Below, one piece after another: positions 11,944 to 25,000 of a stretch of DNA of 64,000 nt (position 1 is the first letter of the stretch; the number at the start of each line of letters is the position of its first letter). The notes under the pieces were generated by a model. The model was not told the DNA's origin. It ran no database searches and was given only the letters and a program-made list of their open reading frames with translations. The stretch spans positions 11,136,634 to 11,200,633 of the forward strand of contig JAPTYO010000010.1 in NCBI GenBank assembly GCA_036873135.1, read 5' to 3'. This DNA comes from Clarkia xantiana subsp. parviflora. Its lineage: Eukaryota > Streptophyta > Magnoliopsida > Myrtales > Onagraceae. Made by a program: the position numbers and the translations under genes.

Positions 11944-14660
11944 TTACCAAATTGCAACTTCTGTAAACCCGTCCTGAGTAGCGCAAGCCCTGAACATCCC
12001 CGTGGTATTAAAAGGCATGACGACTTCACCCGAGGCCGACACTGCAACAAGACCCACATTACCCTTCGGGACCCGCTCATGCACAACACAAGCCGCTGCT
12101 TCATTGAGAGACGAACCCTTGAACTCCATGAGTGCAGCCACGTCCCTTGCCACGGTGCCTCTTATGATAGCCTCGCCTCTGCCCGTTGCTGAGACCGCGC
12201 AGAGGTTATTCGCGTAATTTCCCGCACCGATGATGGGTGTGTCCCCGATTCTACCTGCCATTTTGTTGACTAATCCTCCGGTGGATGTTGCAGCTGCTAA
12301 GTTTCCTTCTTCATCCACAGCCACACAGCCAACAGTGCCAATTCTGCTATCTCCGTCAGCATCGGCTTCCTCGCTTTTCATGGGTGGGGTGTAATCTATC
12401 TGTCACCATCAAGAACATGAATTTTTCACACTATTTGAACAACCAAATATAAAATTAGGACACTATTCAGTAGTATTCACAACTAAATACAAAAATATCA
12501 CTTGACGAGAATGCTATTATCGGCACAAATTGTGGCAGCACAACACATAATATATGGTAATTTGGTTTTCGTGTCTTTTAATAATTTATTTATTCGGGAA
12601 TTCGACATTATATAACCTTTTAGTTGAGATTTCTGCATTATTATACAGGAGAGATATTAAATGTATAGCCTGCAGTAATCCTCTCAGATAATGCCATATT
12701 GGGATCATGAAAATGGAACTCATAATACAATTATTATGAATATGCAAGAATAGATGATGAATACCTGCACCCGGTTTGCTTCTGTAGCCTGCTTTAGCCG
12801 TTCAATGTTCTCCGGGGTTATAAAATGAGATGCATCAGCAGTTTCAACACCCTACAAAATTGAACAAAACCAATATGAAGGTCTTTATCATAAGAAATAA
12901 TGTAGGTTCACCACCCATTCTTCAATGTTCAAAAACGGTTTCTACACAGGTCGATCGATAACAACTTATTTGAAACATGATAGGGGAAATAGAGATTATC
13001 AAACAACATTCAGTATGCTTAATATGATGAACACAAAAAGCATCAGAAGATTTCGTGCAATGGGACAAAGTTAAAAATCAAATGAAATCATGGAGGAAAG
13101 ACGGGTGAAATGATTACCTGTTCTCTGGCAAATGCCTCTGCTCCATCAAAAGCAAGATATATATGAGGAGTTTTCTCCATGACAAGTCTAGCCAACGATA
13201 TTGCATTGACAACAGTTGTGAGTCCAGAAACAGCCCCACATTTCATTGTATTTCCATCCATAATGCATGCCTCCATCTCAACCGTGCCATTACTGGTTAG
13301 TACTGAACCCTTGCCTGCGTTGAAGTGGGGATTGTTTTCAAGCTCACGGACCTGAAAGATTCACTAGAATGTCTCAGATAGCACAACCTCTTCGAGCAGA
13401 AGATGAGTAAGAAAAATGTCAGACAATCACAAGGAAAACGAACGGGACTTCAAAAGAAGACTCCCAAAATATGAGAAATACATCAATCAAAATGATCCTA
13501 GAACTGTCAAAAATGGAATCACCAAGCTTGCTCTTATTAATTAGAATCCTTCACCCACAGCTACAGCAGGTAAAAGTAGATAATATTGACCTTAACGGCT
13601 TAAAACGAACAAACAACAACACTCATCTCTTTAATATGAACTTAATATGCATCCATACTAGATCATGAAGTCTGCTTTAACTATCCTGAACCACCGATAA
13701 CTAAAATTATGTTATGAAAATAGATTAAACACGGTTATCCCTTTCTCCAACTCCCCAGTTTTCTTCTAATATCCGCGAAACTAAGTGTCACACATTTTTA
13801 GATCACTTTAAATGTCCATTATAGGGGCCAAAAACAGTAGTACCTCCATTTTTTTTAATGTTAACTAAAAACAGTAGTGCCGTCATTTTTACAGCCTGCA
13901 CATTTGTGATGCCAGGAGATGTTCAAGGCATTTTTAGTCACAGAAAATAATCAAATCAGCATCCATCAAGAAGATGAGTTCATCACTATGAAGTGGAGAA
14001 AGCTAAGGCTTGTGAAAATTTTCCACATATCAAATAAATTTGGACGCTATTTTGCAGAATTCTAAATGGTATAACTTGATGAATTTCTCATCATTTATTG
14101 ATTAGTACAAATCCACTGTACAAGGTCTTCTTCACATCCTTTCTGGACATTGTTATATGTGCAGAGCAGCCAAATACGGGAAATAGAAATTTCTGAATTC
14201 TTTGATCAAATCAAATGCCTAAATCCATTTGAATTTTGAAATCCATGCGTAAACAAGATATATATATTTGAAAAATATGGAATCAATATCTTTCAGTAAT
14301 CTATCACTGTTATAAGGAGGCATCTTCACCCTGATCAGAAACTAAACTTTCCGAGGCGGCTATGTAAGATCGAGATGAGGCGGAATTTCCAAGAACAGCC
14401 TCCGATCTAATCAAAAAAGCTACGGAAACGATTCAATAAAGAGATTTTACTAGCACGGGGAGTGTATTGAATAAATATATCGGGCGTAGCGTGCTTACCA
14501 CGAGCTCAACAACGTCCAGAGGCGATTTCTTGGCTTTGAGAGCATCGGTTCCGAGCTGGAGGCAGTGGCGGAGGCAGGCCTCCCGGGGAAGGCGTCGTTC
14601 CGGTGACAGTGACAGGGGAATATCACCGGCTCCGCCGTGCAATGCTATAGCCCACCCCAT
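11944..14660 (-). CDS. ASPGA1: isoaspartyl peptidase / L-asparaginase (ASPGA1 type)
   Basis: N-terminal-nucleophile hydrolase that frees aspartate and ammonia from asparagine and clears isoaspartyl dipeptides, used in nitrogen remobilisation in sink tissues. Four minus-strand exons: 14660-14499, 13351-13118, 12851-12765 and 12399-11944, all with GT/AG borders in phase 0, giving 312 aa (Arabidopsis ASPGA1 is 315). The ATG at 14660 gives the family start [13 protein letters not shown]. The frame is also open upstream, but only from a non-ATG codon. The autocleavage and catalytic threonine is T183 in RIGTVGC. The substrate loops NAGKGSVLT and GRIGDTP and the C-terminal [10 protein letters not shown] are intact. 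The protein is closer to the potassium-independent ASPGA1 than to ASPGB1. No break is seen. Confidence 0.95.
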
Positions 14661-15973
14661 TGGTCCACTCTCCAGCAACCGCGAACTGCAAATGCAAACA
14701 CTGATCTCTTCTCAATGGCACTTTCGGAATCTGGCCGGAGTGGGACAACTTTCAGAATCTTATCGGACCGGGCGTTGACCGGTTTGTTGGATTCATATGA
14801 ACCGGATCCGTTTTACTAACAATTCAATTAGATAAATGATAGTGTGGTACATTGTCCGATTGTGGCGATTTAATCATAGTCCGACTATATTTAGGTGGCA
14901 TGATTTAAAATTTTTTACAACTAACTATTTAAAAATAGTTGGTCCATTAGACTCATTTTACATTAACATATTTTAAAGTTATAAGCAAGTTAACATGCTT
15001 GACTAATATAATCGTGGTTCGTCCTGTTTAATATGTTTAATATGTGGATCCACATTCATAAATAAATTATTCATTATTTATTCCATATCCAACTATTCAT
15101 AAATTATAATTTCAATCAAACTAAAGTTGTTATGCATCCAAATCGGTGGTTAACAAGTGAATATTTTAGAAATATAAAGTATTTATCTAATCTATCCAAT
15201 CAACTTAATATATTGCATAATAGATGAGATCATCACAAAAATCTTTACTTTATATATGTTCAACATTTCAATTCAAAGTCTTTATATAATATATATACGG
15301 GTCCACAGATCAAAAATAAAATTCAAGCCATACTCTTTCTTGTTCGGGTTGGGTCAGAATTACACGTGAATAAAAAAAAATCATAATCCAAACCCACTTG
15401 CGGGTTTTTTAAAAAATTGATAGACCTTTCAAAAACAAATAGTTTTCGATGGAAGCGGATTCAAAACTTAGAAATTAATGGGTGCACGGAATATATTTTA
15501 AAAAAAATCACAATGAAAATAAATTATTAACGAATTCAAAAAATAACATACACATATACGGTACAATACTTGCTTGAGAAAAAAAATTACTTGACAAATT
15601 AAAGTGCTCTAATTCCGCAAATTCGCAAATTACCCCCCACAACCAGAGATAGAATGAATATACATGAATCCGTCCCTGGTTTTCATCAGCCTGTTATGGG
15701 CCGCACATTGAAATAGCCTGTCATCAGCCCACATTGTCATTTCCGCAGCCCAGCCCAATTCGTATTAACCTCCCTCAAAAAATGATTATTTTATTTTGTA
15801 TTCTCTATTTCATAATCCGTATTTAGTATTTCCCTTCCTTATTTTGTATTTCCCTTCCTTATTTCATGCCATTAATTTTTATTTTATGACATCAATAACC
15901 GGAAGCAAAGCGTGTATTAATAACTTGTAAAAGTTTCGGAAGCTCAAATCATTAAAAGAAGATATGTATATTC
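14661..15973. other. ASPGA1 upstream region and spacer
   Basis: The first 150 bp are likely the ASPGA1 leader and promoter. From 14820 on the DNA is AT-rich with no coding signal. There is a short direct repeat ATTTTGTATT(C/T)CC at about 15793-15860. Nothing else recognised. Confidence 0.5.
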
Positions 15974-16289
15974 TGTCAAGAACAGAATCGCGGCGAAGAA
16001 GAAACGCAGCAGTCGAAGGGTTGGAAACCCTAGCAGAGAAAACAAAGTGGTATAAGGGATCACTTGTATTATTATGCTTTTCTTTCTTTACATCACCCCT
16101 ATTTATATAAAACCCTAACTAGATAAATAAAGATTGCACCGCAGCCAATAGACAATAGACAAATTCTCAGATTGCTTCATTGGACCAGACTAAAGTAAAT
16201 GGGCCGAACACACAACAACTGGGTCATATAACTTCAACAATTACAACCCAAACTAAAATATGACAAGTCCAAACTGAGTCCAATGCTCA
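15974..16289 (-). repeat. 3' LTR of the Copia element
   Basis: 316 bp, bounded by TGTCAAGAAC on the left and CAATGCTCA on the right as read on the plus strand. It matches 20663-20998 closely but lacks a 25-30 bp stretch present there (around CTTTCTAAGCGAATC), so the two LTRs differ by one indel and scattered substitutions. Confidence 0.9.
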
Positions 16290-16311
16290 ACACTCCCCCT
16301 CAATCTGAGCT

Positions 16312-17735
16312 TTAGAAGACACCCACTATTTCAAGTTTTATAAGCAACTTCCTATGTTGAGCTTTGGGGAGAGCTTTTGTAAAGACATCAGCAAGCTGCT
16401 CAGAGGTCCTCAAATGCTTTAACTTAATAAAACCTGCAGAAACTTGATCACGGACAAAATGACAGTCAACTTCAATGTGTTTAGTTCCCTCATGAAAAAC
16501 TGGATTATTTGCTATTTGTATCGCAGCTTTATTGTCACAATATAAAATAACATGTCCAGCTAAATTGAAACCCAATTCAGAAAGTAACCATTTTAACCAA
16601 ATCAATTTTGCAACAGTGTCACGCATACTACGATACTCAGCTTCTGCTGAGGAACATGACACAGTTGCCTGCTTTTTCACTTTCCAGGATACAAGGGAAC
16701 CTCCCAAAGATACATAATAACCAGTAACTGACATGCGAGATTCAATACACCTAACAAAGTCTGAATCACAATGAGCAACAATATCCAAATTTCTATTTGC
16801 AGACAACAAAATACCAAAACCAGGTTGTTGTTTCAAATATCTCAGAACACGAAAAACATTATCAAAGTGAGACTTTTTAGGTTTTTTCATATATTGACTC
16901 AAATATTGAACAGAGTAAGCTATGTCAGGACGATTAATTCCCAAATAAAGAAGCCTACCAATTAATCGTCTATAAAGACTTGGATCAGAAAGCAAAGAAT
17001 CATCAGTGTTCAACTTAAGACTTTCATCATATCCAATGGAGGTAAATCTTGCATTTTGCTCCATAGGAGTACTACAAGATTTACTGCCAAGCACAGCATC
17101 CGAAAGCATCTCTAAAACGTACTTTCTTTGATAGAGCACAATACCATTTTCAGATCTTGCTACCTTAATGCCCAAGAAGTACTTTAGAGTTCCTAAATCC
17201 TTCATTTTAAAACTGGTATGTAAATTATGTTTGAGTTCAGCGATCAACTTAGCACTATTACCAGTTATGAGCAAATCATCACGTAAACCAACATAATAAC
17301 AATATCATGACCACTTCTCTTTGAGAAAAGATAATAATCCAAGTGACTTTGCTTATACCCATTCTTTAGAAAGGCTTCAATTAATTTGATATTCCACCGC
17401 CTTGAAGCCTGTTTCAAGCCATACAAAGATTTGTGTAATCGACAAACCATGTTAGAATCAACAATAGATAACTCCCCCTGATTACCAAATCCAGGTGGAA
17501 AATCCATATAAACCTCCTCAAACAAGTCCCCCTGAATAAATGCATTATAAACATCCATTTGATACAAATGCCAGTTGTTCATGGAAGCAAGAGATAAAAC
17601 AGTTCTCACAGTTCCTATTTTAGCAACAGGGGAAAAAAGTTTCCTCATAATCAATACCCTCATTTTGTTTAAAACCCTTTGCAACAAGACGAGTTGTATA
17701 ACGTTCAAGAGACCCATCAGAATTATATTTGACAC
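16312..17735 (-). pseudogene. Copia reverse transcriptase and RNase H, frameshifted
   Basis: Two overlapping minus-strand ORFs. 17735-17265 carries the RT fingers and palm (NNWHLYQMDVYNAF, then YGLKQASRRW). 17274-16312 carries the RT thumb (KDLGTLKYFLGIKVA) and RNase H (CDSDF, SSAEAEYRS, YCDNKAA, KHIEVDCHFVRD). The frame is lost at about 17265-17280, exactly at the catalytic YxDD loop, which is disrupted. The enzyme cannot be made in one piece from this copy. Confidence 0.9.
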
Positions 17736-17859
17736 GAAAGACCTACTTGGCTACTTGCAACATGTTGAAGTTCTACCTTGAGGCAAAGAAACAAGTGACC
17801 AGGTTTTTTATTTTCTAAAGCAGCAATTTCCTCCTTCATGGCCTCAATCCAGATTTTAT

Positions 17860-19706
17860 TTAAACAAGCATCGGAAAAGGACCCTCATGAATTTTATCAA
17901 CCATGCTTAAAAAAGACATGTGAACATTGGAAACTCTACCATAATTCAAGTGAACAGAAATATGATGCTTCGTAGAACAATTAGCAGACGTGTCATAATC
18001 ACGAGTCCAAACAGGTGGTCTAAAATGTCTAACAGGCCTAACAGATGGTTCAGAAGCAGGATGCACAACATCATTTAAGTCAGTGTCAGCATCAGAGGTA
18101 TCATCATCATTACCATCCATAGAAGACTCACCTTGATCGATGGATAAATCAGTATCATCTGCAGACTGTGATTCAATGGGCTCAGTCGTATTTGAGTCAA
18201 GCCCAACTCAAAAAATTTCATCATTCACATCAATGCCTGCAGAATCAACAGGTGAGATATTAGGGGTGAAAACGGGAGGATAATTTTTATCTTGTGTATG
18301 AAAAGGAAAAGAGGTTTCAAGAAACTTAACATCCCTGACACAAAGAAGGACTTGCTAGTCAAGTTGTATAACTTGTATCCTTTTTGAGTTAGGGAATAAC
18401 CCATCATAACATAGGCTACAGCTCTTGCAGCAAATTTATCTGATAATGGCAAAATCTTTGCATAACATAAGCATCCAAACACTCTTATATGATTAATGGC
18501 TGGAGGCTTTTTATAAAGCTTTTCAAAAGGAGAACAACCATGTAGAATATCAGTAGGCATCAAGTTTATCAAATAACAAGCAGTGATGATGCGTTCCCCC
18601 CAGAATCTATCATTAACTAAACTTTGCAATTTAAGAGATCTGGCAACTTCAAGTAAATGTCTATGTTTTCTTTCTACAGCCTCATTCTGCTGAGGTGTGT
18701 AAGCACATGAAGTTTCATGAATGATACCTTTGCTTTGAAAGAAAACAGAACAATTATCATTTATAGATTCACCACCATTGTCAGACCTAATCCTTTTAAT
18801 TTTTTTTGAAAATTGAGTTTCAGTCATCACAGAAAAATGTTTGAGGATCTCAATGACATCAGACTTTAATGTGAGCAAATAAACCCAAGTAACCCTAGTA
18901 AAGTCATCAACAATGGTTAAGAAAAATCTATTGTTATCATAAGTGGGCTTACAGTAAGGTCCCCATACATCAATGTGAATGAGATCAAAATGATTCAAAG
19001 TTAGAGAGTTGCTATTTGGAAAAGGAAGTCTTGATTGTTTAGCCAAAAGACAAACTTTGCATTCATATATGCCTTTATTTTGTAAACTGATGGTCTTAAT
19101 GTCATGAATTTTGTTAATGACATTAAAGGGGCAATGACCTAAGCGTCTATGCCATAGAATGGTTTGAGGGTGATCGATAGAAGATTGAAAAGCTGCAGAA
19201 ACTGGGGGTTGATGTTTAAAAAAATACAGCCCTGCAGCTTCATGTCCACTCCCCAACACCATTCCATTTGAGTGATCATGCCAAGGTACAGATTTAGAGT
19301 TAAAGACAACTAAACAAGGCAATTCTTTAGTCGATTTGGCAACAGACAAAATATTAAATTTAAAATCAGGTAGGAGAAGAACATCTTTCAAGAATAAATT
19401 ATTTCCAATTTGAATATTCCAAATACCATTAACTCTGGATTTAACACCATTAGGCATTTGAACATAAGAGTCAACAGATTTAAAATTGGTCATCTAATCA
19501 GGTCTAAAACTCATGTGGTGTGTTACACCAGTATCAATAATCCAATCAGCATGATCAACTGAAGTACTAATAAATGTAGATATACCTGTAGTAGATGAAG
19601 CAATATTGGCACGAGCCTCAGCCTCAGAACCATGAGACTTATCCATAGTGCGAGTCAGATACTCCAGTTGTTCATAGGTGATCATCATGAGCTTGTGTTT
19701 GGGCAA
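17860..19706 (-). pseudogene. Copia protease and integrase, broken
   Basis: 19706-19494 carries the aspartic protease active site as DTGV (normally DSGA or DTGA) and ends in a stop. 19493-18225 carries the GAG-pre-integrase zinc finger (LWHRRLGHC, CKVCLLAKQS) and integrase core with IDVWGP, TIVDDFTR and RSDNGGE. The expected third acidic residue region (QQNEAVERKHRH) is present. 18120-17860 is the linker between integrase and RT, in another frame. The frames do not join. Confidence 0.88.
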
Positions 19707-20662
19707 CTCAAGTGGAGTGGGGGGGCTCCATTGTTTCCAACTTCATCAGAGTTGTGATTCATCACAACATTAGCTTGGGGTGTCCTGCCATGACCCTGGT
19801 TGGTGCGAAACTTCCAACCAGGAGGGTAGCCATTCTTTTTAAAATCAATGATCAACATCATGCCATTTCATCTTGCAAAAGTCACAGGTCAAGTTGAGGT
19901 TCCTTTTTTGGCCCCTCGACTTGTTGGCAGTGTTGTCAGAAAAATATTTTGCATCAGAAACAGAATTGGCAACAGTGGCCCCAGAAATTGACCTATGATT
20001 TTCTTATTGGATCAAAACAGCATAGGCTTGATAAACATTGGGTAAAGACTCACGCATAACCAAGTTTGTACGAACATTGGAGTAAGAATCATTGAGCCTA
20101 TTGAGGAATTGAAACAGTTTCAAGTTGTTGGCATGAACAATGTGTTTCTAAAACTCAGGACAGCCACAGTTTGGTAAATTGCAGATAACATCAAATTATT
20201 CCCACATTGTTCTGAGTTTAGCAAAATAGGTAGAAACTAATTGAACTCCCTGTTGAGCAAGACATATGTCTCTCTGCAACTGAAAAATGCGTGAGCCATT
20301 CACTTTGTGAAGTCTCTCTTTTGAATCGTTCCAAACCAGAAAAGCACTTTCAGTATAAATGTTTCCAGACATTAGCTCTCGAGAAACACAGTTCATAATC
20401 CAAGCCAACACTAACGCATTGCAGCGCTCCCAGAGGTCATGTAGGCTAGGATCAAATTTCTTCTTCTTACAAGCTCCGGTTACAAAACCTAACTTGTATT
20501 TAGAGATGAGACAGATCCTCATAGCCTTAAACCAAAAAGCATAATCCTCAGAGTCTTAGTCAGTTTTTCAACTTCCTCAGAAAGAGGTAAGAAGATACCA
20601 AACAGCGGAAAACGAGTACGGATCGGAGAAGCAGTCAGAGCTTCTTGTGCTCTGATACCATA
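19707..20662 (-). pseudogene. Copia gag region, fragmentary
   Basis: 20522-20196 encodes a retrotran_gag-like stretch (DPSLHDLWERCNALVLAWI, then FQLQRDICLAQQG). A zinc-knuckle remnant (CDFCKMKWH) reads at about 19890-19850, and the frame is lost just after its histidine. The 5' untranslated part and the tRNA-Met primer site follow to the 5' LTR. Confidence 0.8.
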
Positions 20663-20998
20663 TGAAGAACGGAATCGCGGCGAAGAAGAAACGCAGCAGT
20701 CGAAGGGTTGGAAACCCTAGTAGAGAAAACAAAGTGGTATAAGGGATCACTTGTATTATTATGTTTTTCTTTCTTTACATCACCCCTATTTATATAAAAC
20801 TCTAACTAGATAAATAAAGATTGCACCGCAACCTTTCTAAGCGAATCAAAATAGTCATCAGACAATAGACAAAGTCTCAGATTGTTTCATTGGACCAGAC
20901 TAAAGTAAATTGACCGAATACACAACAACTGGGCCATATAATTTCAACAATTACAACCCAAACTAAAATATGACAAGTCCAAACTGAGTCCATTGCTA
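20663..20998 (-). repeat. 5' LTR of the Copia element
   Basis: About 336 bp, nearly collinear with 15974-16289 plus a short insertion at about 20834-20860. On the minus strand the first dinucleotide reads TA instead of the usual TG, a mutation of the canonical end. Confidence 0.88.
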
Positions 20999-21531
20999 AT
21001 ACAATTATTATGGTCCTAATAAAATATGAGTTGAAATTTTTTTTTTTTTTTCTTTTTTTAAATAACGAATAGGTCAAGGCGGCTAGATTAATCGCAGTAA
21101 AAACTAAGGCAAATGTGTTTGAAATTTGGAATAAATTAAAAGTAGTTGTTGTGGGGGTGGCGTCCCAACTCCCATATCCCCAATCCAAGGGCCAAACTTT
21201 CATACCCTTTGTCAAATATGTTGCGCAAATTATGGAACTTCAATATATCAATATAATATTGCTATTTTTATATAGTGGAAAATTGGATAACCATGTTTCA
21301 ACATTTTTTATATACTAAAAATAGTGAATATGAACCGATCACATGACACGGGACCAAAATATAGGGATGCGACTTGGAAGTCCTCTCTAAGTACGTAATC
21401 TTATCCTATCTTATATATATATATATCAAGTCTTTAAGCTCATTTTCCATATAAAGGAGGTCTAGTATCTAATTAGTCTAAATATATTCTAATATGTTGT
21501 TGTTGGTGCTACGTTGATGAATCAGAGCATG
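20999..21531. other. spacer between the two LTR retrotransposons
   Basis: AT-rich, with a poly-T run at about 21038-21059 and a short TA repeat at 21412-21425. No gene or further element recognised. Confidence 0.55.
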
Positions 21532-21536
21532 TACTG

Positions 21537-22273
21537 TGATGGGTTCCGATGTAATCGTTAGCCCCGTTAACAGTCAATAGACGGCGAGTAAGTCCAGTGG
21601 GCCTCGTGAAAGGCCTGGAAGGCCCAGAAGCCCAGTGCGAAGGGTTCCGACTTTAGCAGTCCCGATATATGGGCTGAATGCTCCCGATAAGAAGCCTCTG
21701 AGTAGGCCCCGATATGCCTTTGAGAAGGCCCCGATAATAAAGCCCCGAGGAGGCTGGACCTGTCTCGTGAGACAAGAGGTCCTGGGTGGTGACCTAGAAT
21801 GAGATAACTCTGGAGTCCCCGATATGAATTGGGACTTGTGATCAGAGGATAAGACCGAGAAACCCGCCTACTAGATAGAGTAGTGGGAGAACGGTTAAGA
21901 TACAGATAACCTCCCCCGAGATACGCAGGGCGTGCCCGAGATACGCGGAGTATGGGCGAGATACGCGGAGCGTGGGGCGAGATATATGGAATCCTGAACG
22001 AGATATGCGGAATCGTGGGTAAAACTGCCAGGCGCGGTTTCAGGTAACTGAGTAACTTCCCCTCCTATATAAAGGAGGAAGTTACCTCAGAAAAACACAT
22101 TCTAATACGAGCTTAGATTACTGCTTACCACCCCATTGATCATATACTCATTTAAGCATCGGAGAGGGATTCTGGGTCACCACCCAGGTCATCCCCTTTT
22201 GCAGGATTACGCGGAGCCCAGGAGTTCAAGCTTTCCGTCAAGAACGTAACGGAGCTTCGCCTGTGATCCAACA
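21537..22273 (+). repeat. 5' LTR of the Gypsy element
   Basis: 737 bp. A TATATAAAGGAGG TATA region at about 22065-22077 marks the likely promoter. Just upstream lies a run of near-repeats of GAGATACGCGGAG(C/T) at about 21918-22015. Immediately after the LTR comes TGGCGCCGTCTGTGGG, the primer-binding region. Confidence 0.95.
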
Positions 22274-22291
22274 TTGGCGCCGTCTGTGGGA
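22274..22291 (+). other. primer-binding site of the Gypsy element
   Basis: TTGGCGCCGTCTGTGGG directly follows the 5' LTR, the usual place and form for Tat/Athila-like elements. The priming tRNA was not assigned. Confidence 0.7.
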
Positions 22292-22327
22292 AACTTACAA
22301 AAAGCCAAAATAGTTTCTACTAGATCG

Positions 22328-23770
22328 ATGGCTGGTGGTGGCAAGAAGAAGCAAGTTCAGGCCGGCAGTTCTCGCCCTGCTGGGACTGTGAATTCCCCGT
22401 TGCTGGAGCATGCTGCTGAACAAGGTGAGCACCCTGCTGTTTCCCAGACAGGTGGGCATGATGAAGGGTATGAGGTCTCAGTCCGAGACACGGCGGCGAA
22501 CATGCAAGATATCCCGCGAAGGGAGGTGGATGCTCATCCACATCCGGTGGTGCACAGAGAAGAAATCCCTCGGAGGGAGGTAGGTTCTTCCTCGAACTCG
22601 GAGTTGGCTAAGGCAGTAGCAGATGCTATGCCCATGTTCTTAGCTGCCATGGAGGCTCTACTGGACAAGAGAGAGGCTGCTGGGAGAGCAGAGGAGTTGC
22701 CTCCACCTCCCCCAAGGGAGGTTCAGGAGGTTCAGCCCAGGAGTAAGGGTAAGGAACCCGCGCACCCGGAGAAGTTCGTGGTTGATGGTCCCGGACCAGT
22801 GCAACACAGGACCATTCCCCTGAATGACCCTATCACCCCCGATCAGGTGGTGAAAATTGTCAACATCTGCATGGGCGACCAGAAACAAATGACATCGGAG
22901 CTGAGGGATCGATCCAGTCATCCTTTCGTTCCACGGCTGCTAGATACTGTCGCCCCGCCAGGGCTAGGCATCCCGACCATCAAGGAGTACGATGGTGAAG
23001 GAGACCCAGTTCGCCACGTTCAGAGGCATGTTCAGGCCTGTATGGGTAGGACCTCGAATGATGACCTCGTGTGTTCGCTGTTCCCGATCACCTTGGGAGA
23101 AAGGGCCATGGCATGGTTTTTTAGCCTACCACCGGGAAGCATTACGTGCTGGGCTGATATGCACGACCGCTTCATCAAGCAATACCAGGGTCGTAGGAGT
23201 CTCTTGAAGAGTGTGAGGTCTTTGACCCAGGTGGTGCAGAGATCCGACGAATCGTTGGCATACTACTACCAACGGTTCACTGCCAGTGCCGCGGAGATCG
23301 ATGAAGAGATATCGGAGGGAGAGACCATCCGAACCTTCCTTCGAAACCTGACTGCTCCGTATGGGTCCGATCTGATGCACAGTGTAGCCGCGAAGGCTGT
23401 GTGGAGCATGAGGCCCTGCAAGCAAGGGTGAAGCAGCAAATCGACGTGCAGGAGTCGAAGATAGCTACCGGAGAGCTTGATCCTCCGAAGTCAGGAAGAG
23501 GAAAGCCATCGTCCAAGCTGTCGGATGATCGCAAAGGGAGCGACAAGTCGGAGGGAAATAGGAGCCGCGGTCGCCCCGAGAGAAGGGAGGACAAGCGTCC
23601 TCCGAAGAAAGATAACCGCGAGGGTCGTAATGTTCCCATCAACAGTTCGATGACCTCCGTCCTAGCTGTGATGGATCGACAGGGTCTCGCCCGATACCCC
23701 CCGAGGAAGGAAGGTGAATTCTTGGGAGGCCGCTCCGATCGTTACTGTCGGTACCATCGAGCCAAGTTAC
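22328..23770 (+). pseudogene. Gypsy gag, frameshifted
   Basis: Starts at ATG 22328 (MAGGGKKKQVQAG). The frame is open to 23431, then continues in a second frame from about 23401 to 23770. The capsid part carries EYDGEGDP and a run typical of retrotran_gag (RAMAWFFSLPPGSI, then DRFIKQY). A CRYHR zinc-binding start reads at about 23745. The frame shifts again before the matching DNC half, which is read from 23765 on. Confidence 0.85.
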
Positions 23771-25000
23771 GATACGGATAACTGTCGGGAGCTGAAGAAG
23801 GAGATAGAGAAGCTGATCCAGAAGGGGAAGCTGAAGGAGTTCGTCGGAAGGGGAAGGTGCCGATCCCGTTCCAAAAGTCGGTCACGGTCCCGTTCCAAGT
23901 CCCGTGACCGATCCCCAAAGAAGAAGAAGGTTGAGCCGGAATCCTCTGGCTCCGGTGTCCGTAAGGAGAGACGGGGAACCATTAACGTCATTCACGGAGG
24001 AATGACAGCGGGAGGAGACACCTCCACTTCTCGGGAGAATTATGCTTCCCGCATCTCTGCCGCTGTGGTGCTAGGCAAGAGGTCCCGGTCGTGGACTATA
24101 AAGGAAGAGATGGTGATTTCTTTCTCAGCGAAGGATTTGATAGGCGTAGAGATCCCTCACGACGACGCCTTGGTCGTGACCCTGGATGTGGATGGATTCG
24201 AGATGAAGCGGATCCTGATAGACGGAGGGAGCTCCTCCGACATTCTTTTCATGGACGCCCTGGAAGTCATGGGAAAGACAAAGAAGGACCTGACGCAGGT
24301 GAACTTCCCGATGGTGGGATTCTCTGGATCTACCTCCTATCCGTTGAGGATGATTACCTTACCGGTGGAGTTCGGTAGTGGCTGGAAGATGGAGAGACGG
24401 AACGTGGATTTCGTCGTGGTAGAGTCTGCGGGGACGTATAACGCTATCATCGGGAGGACCAACATCAACCCTCTCATGGCAGTCGCCTCAACCGTCCACC
24501 AGAAGATGAAGTTCCCGACTGACAATGGGGTCGGAGAGGTCAAGGGTGACCAGGTGGCATCACGAAGGTGTTATGTCAACGCCACTCGAAGGAGAAGGAG
24601 GGAGGCCATGGCTGTTCTACAGACTGATGCCGATCCTCGAGAAGAGTTTGGGCATCCCGCCCCCATGGAGGACCTAAAAGAGGTTGAGATTGACGGACCT
24701 AAGAGGAAGGTGAAGATCGGGTCTGCTTTGTCGGAGGAAAGAGCCCGAGAGTTGATTGAGCTCCTGAAGGAGTTTAAGGAGCTGTTTGCCTGGTCCCCGA
24801 GCGATATGCCAGGAATCAGTCCCAACGTGATAGTGCACGAGCTGAAGTTCGACCCCGCGATCAAGCCTATCGCCCAGAAGAGGCGTCCGATGGGCGCGGA
24901 CAAGAGGATCGCGATCCAGCAGGAGATGGCCAGGTTGCTCGACGCTGGATTCATCAAGGAGCTCCGATTCAGACTTGGGTTACTAACCCGGTCCTGGTGA
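23714..25000 (+). pseudogene. Gypsy gag C terminus, protease and start of reverse transcriptase
   Basis: In one open frame: the end of the gag zinc-binding segment (DNCRELKKEIEKLI), a striking Arg-Ser tract at residues 48-70 (23855-23923), a retropepsin with active site DGGSSSDILF, and the RT N terminus (VIVHELKFDPAIKPIAQKRR). The frame breaks at about 24985-25000, upstream of the RT catalytic core. Confidence 0.88.

Larger units (their letters stand above)
15974..20998 (-). mobile_element. Copia-type LTR retrotransposon, inactive
   Basis: About 5.0 kb, minus strand. The 3' LTR is 15974-16289 and the 5' LTR 20663-20998. A primer site complementary to initiator tRNA-Met (TGGTATCAGAGC on the minus strand, 20649-20660) adjoins the 5' LTR. 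A purine tract (minus strand GATTGAGGGGGAGTGT) adjoins the 3' LTR. The order on the minus strand is gag, protease, integrase, reverse transcriptase, RNase H, which is diagnostic of Copia. The coding region is broken by several frameshifts and stops. No clear target duplication is visible. It lies between ASPGA1 and the Gypsy element. Confidence 0.95.
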
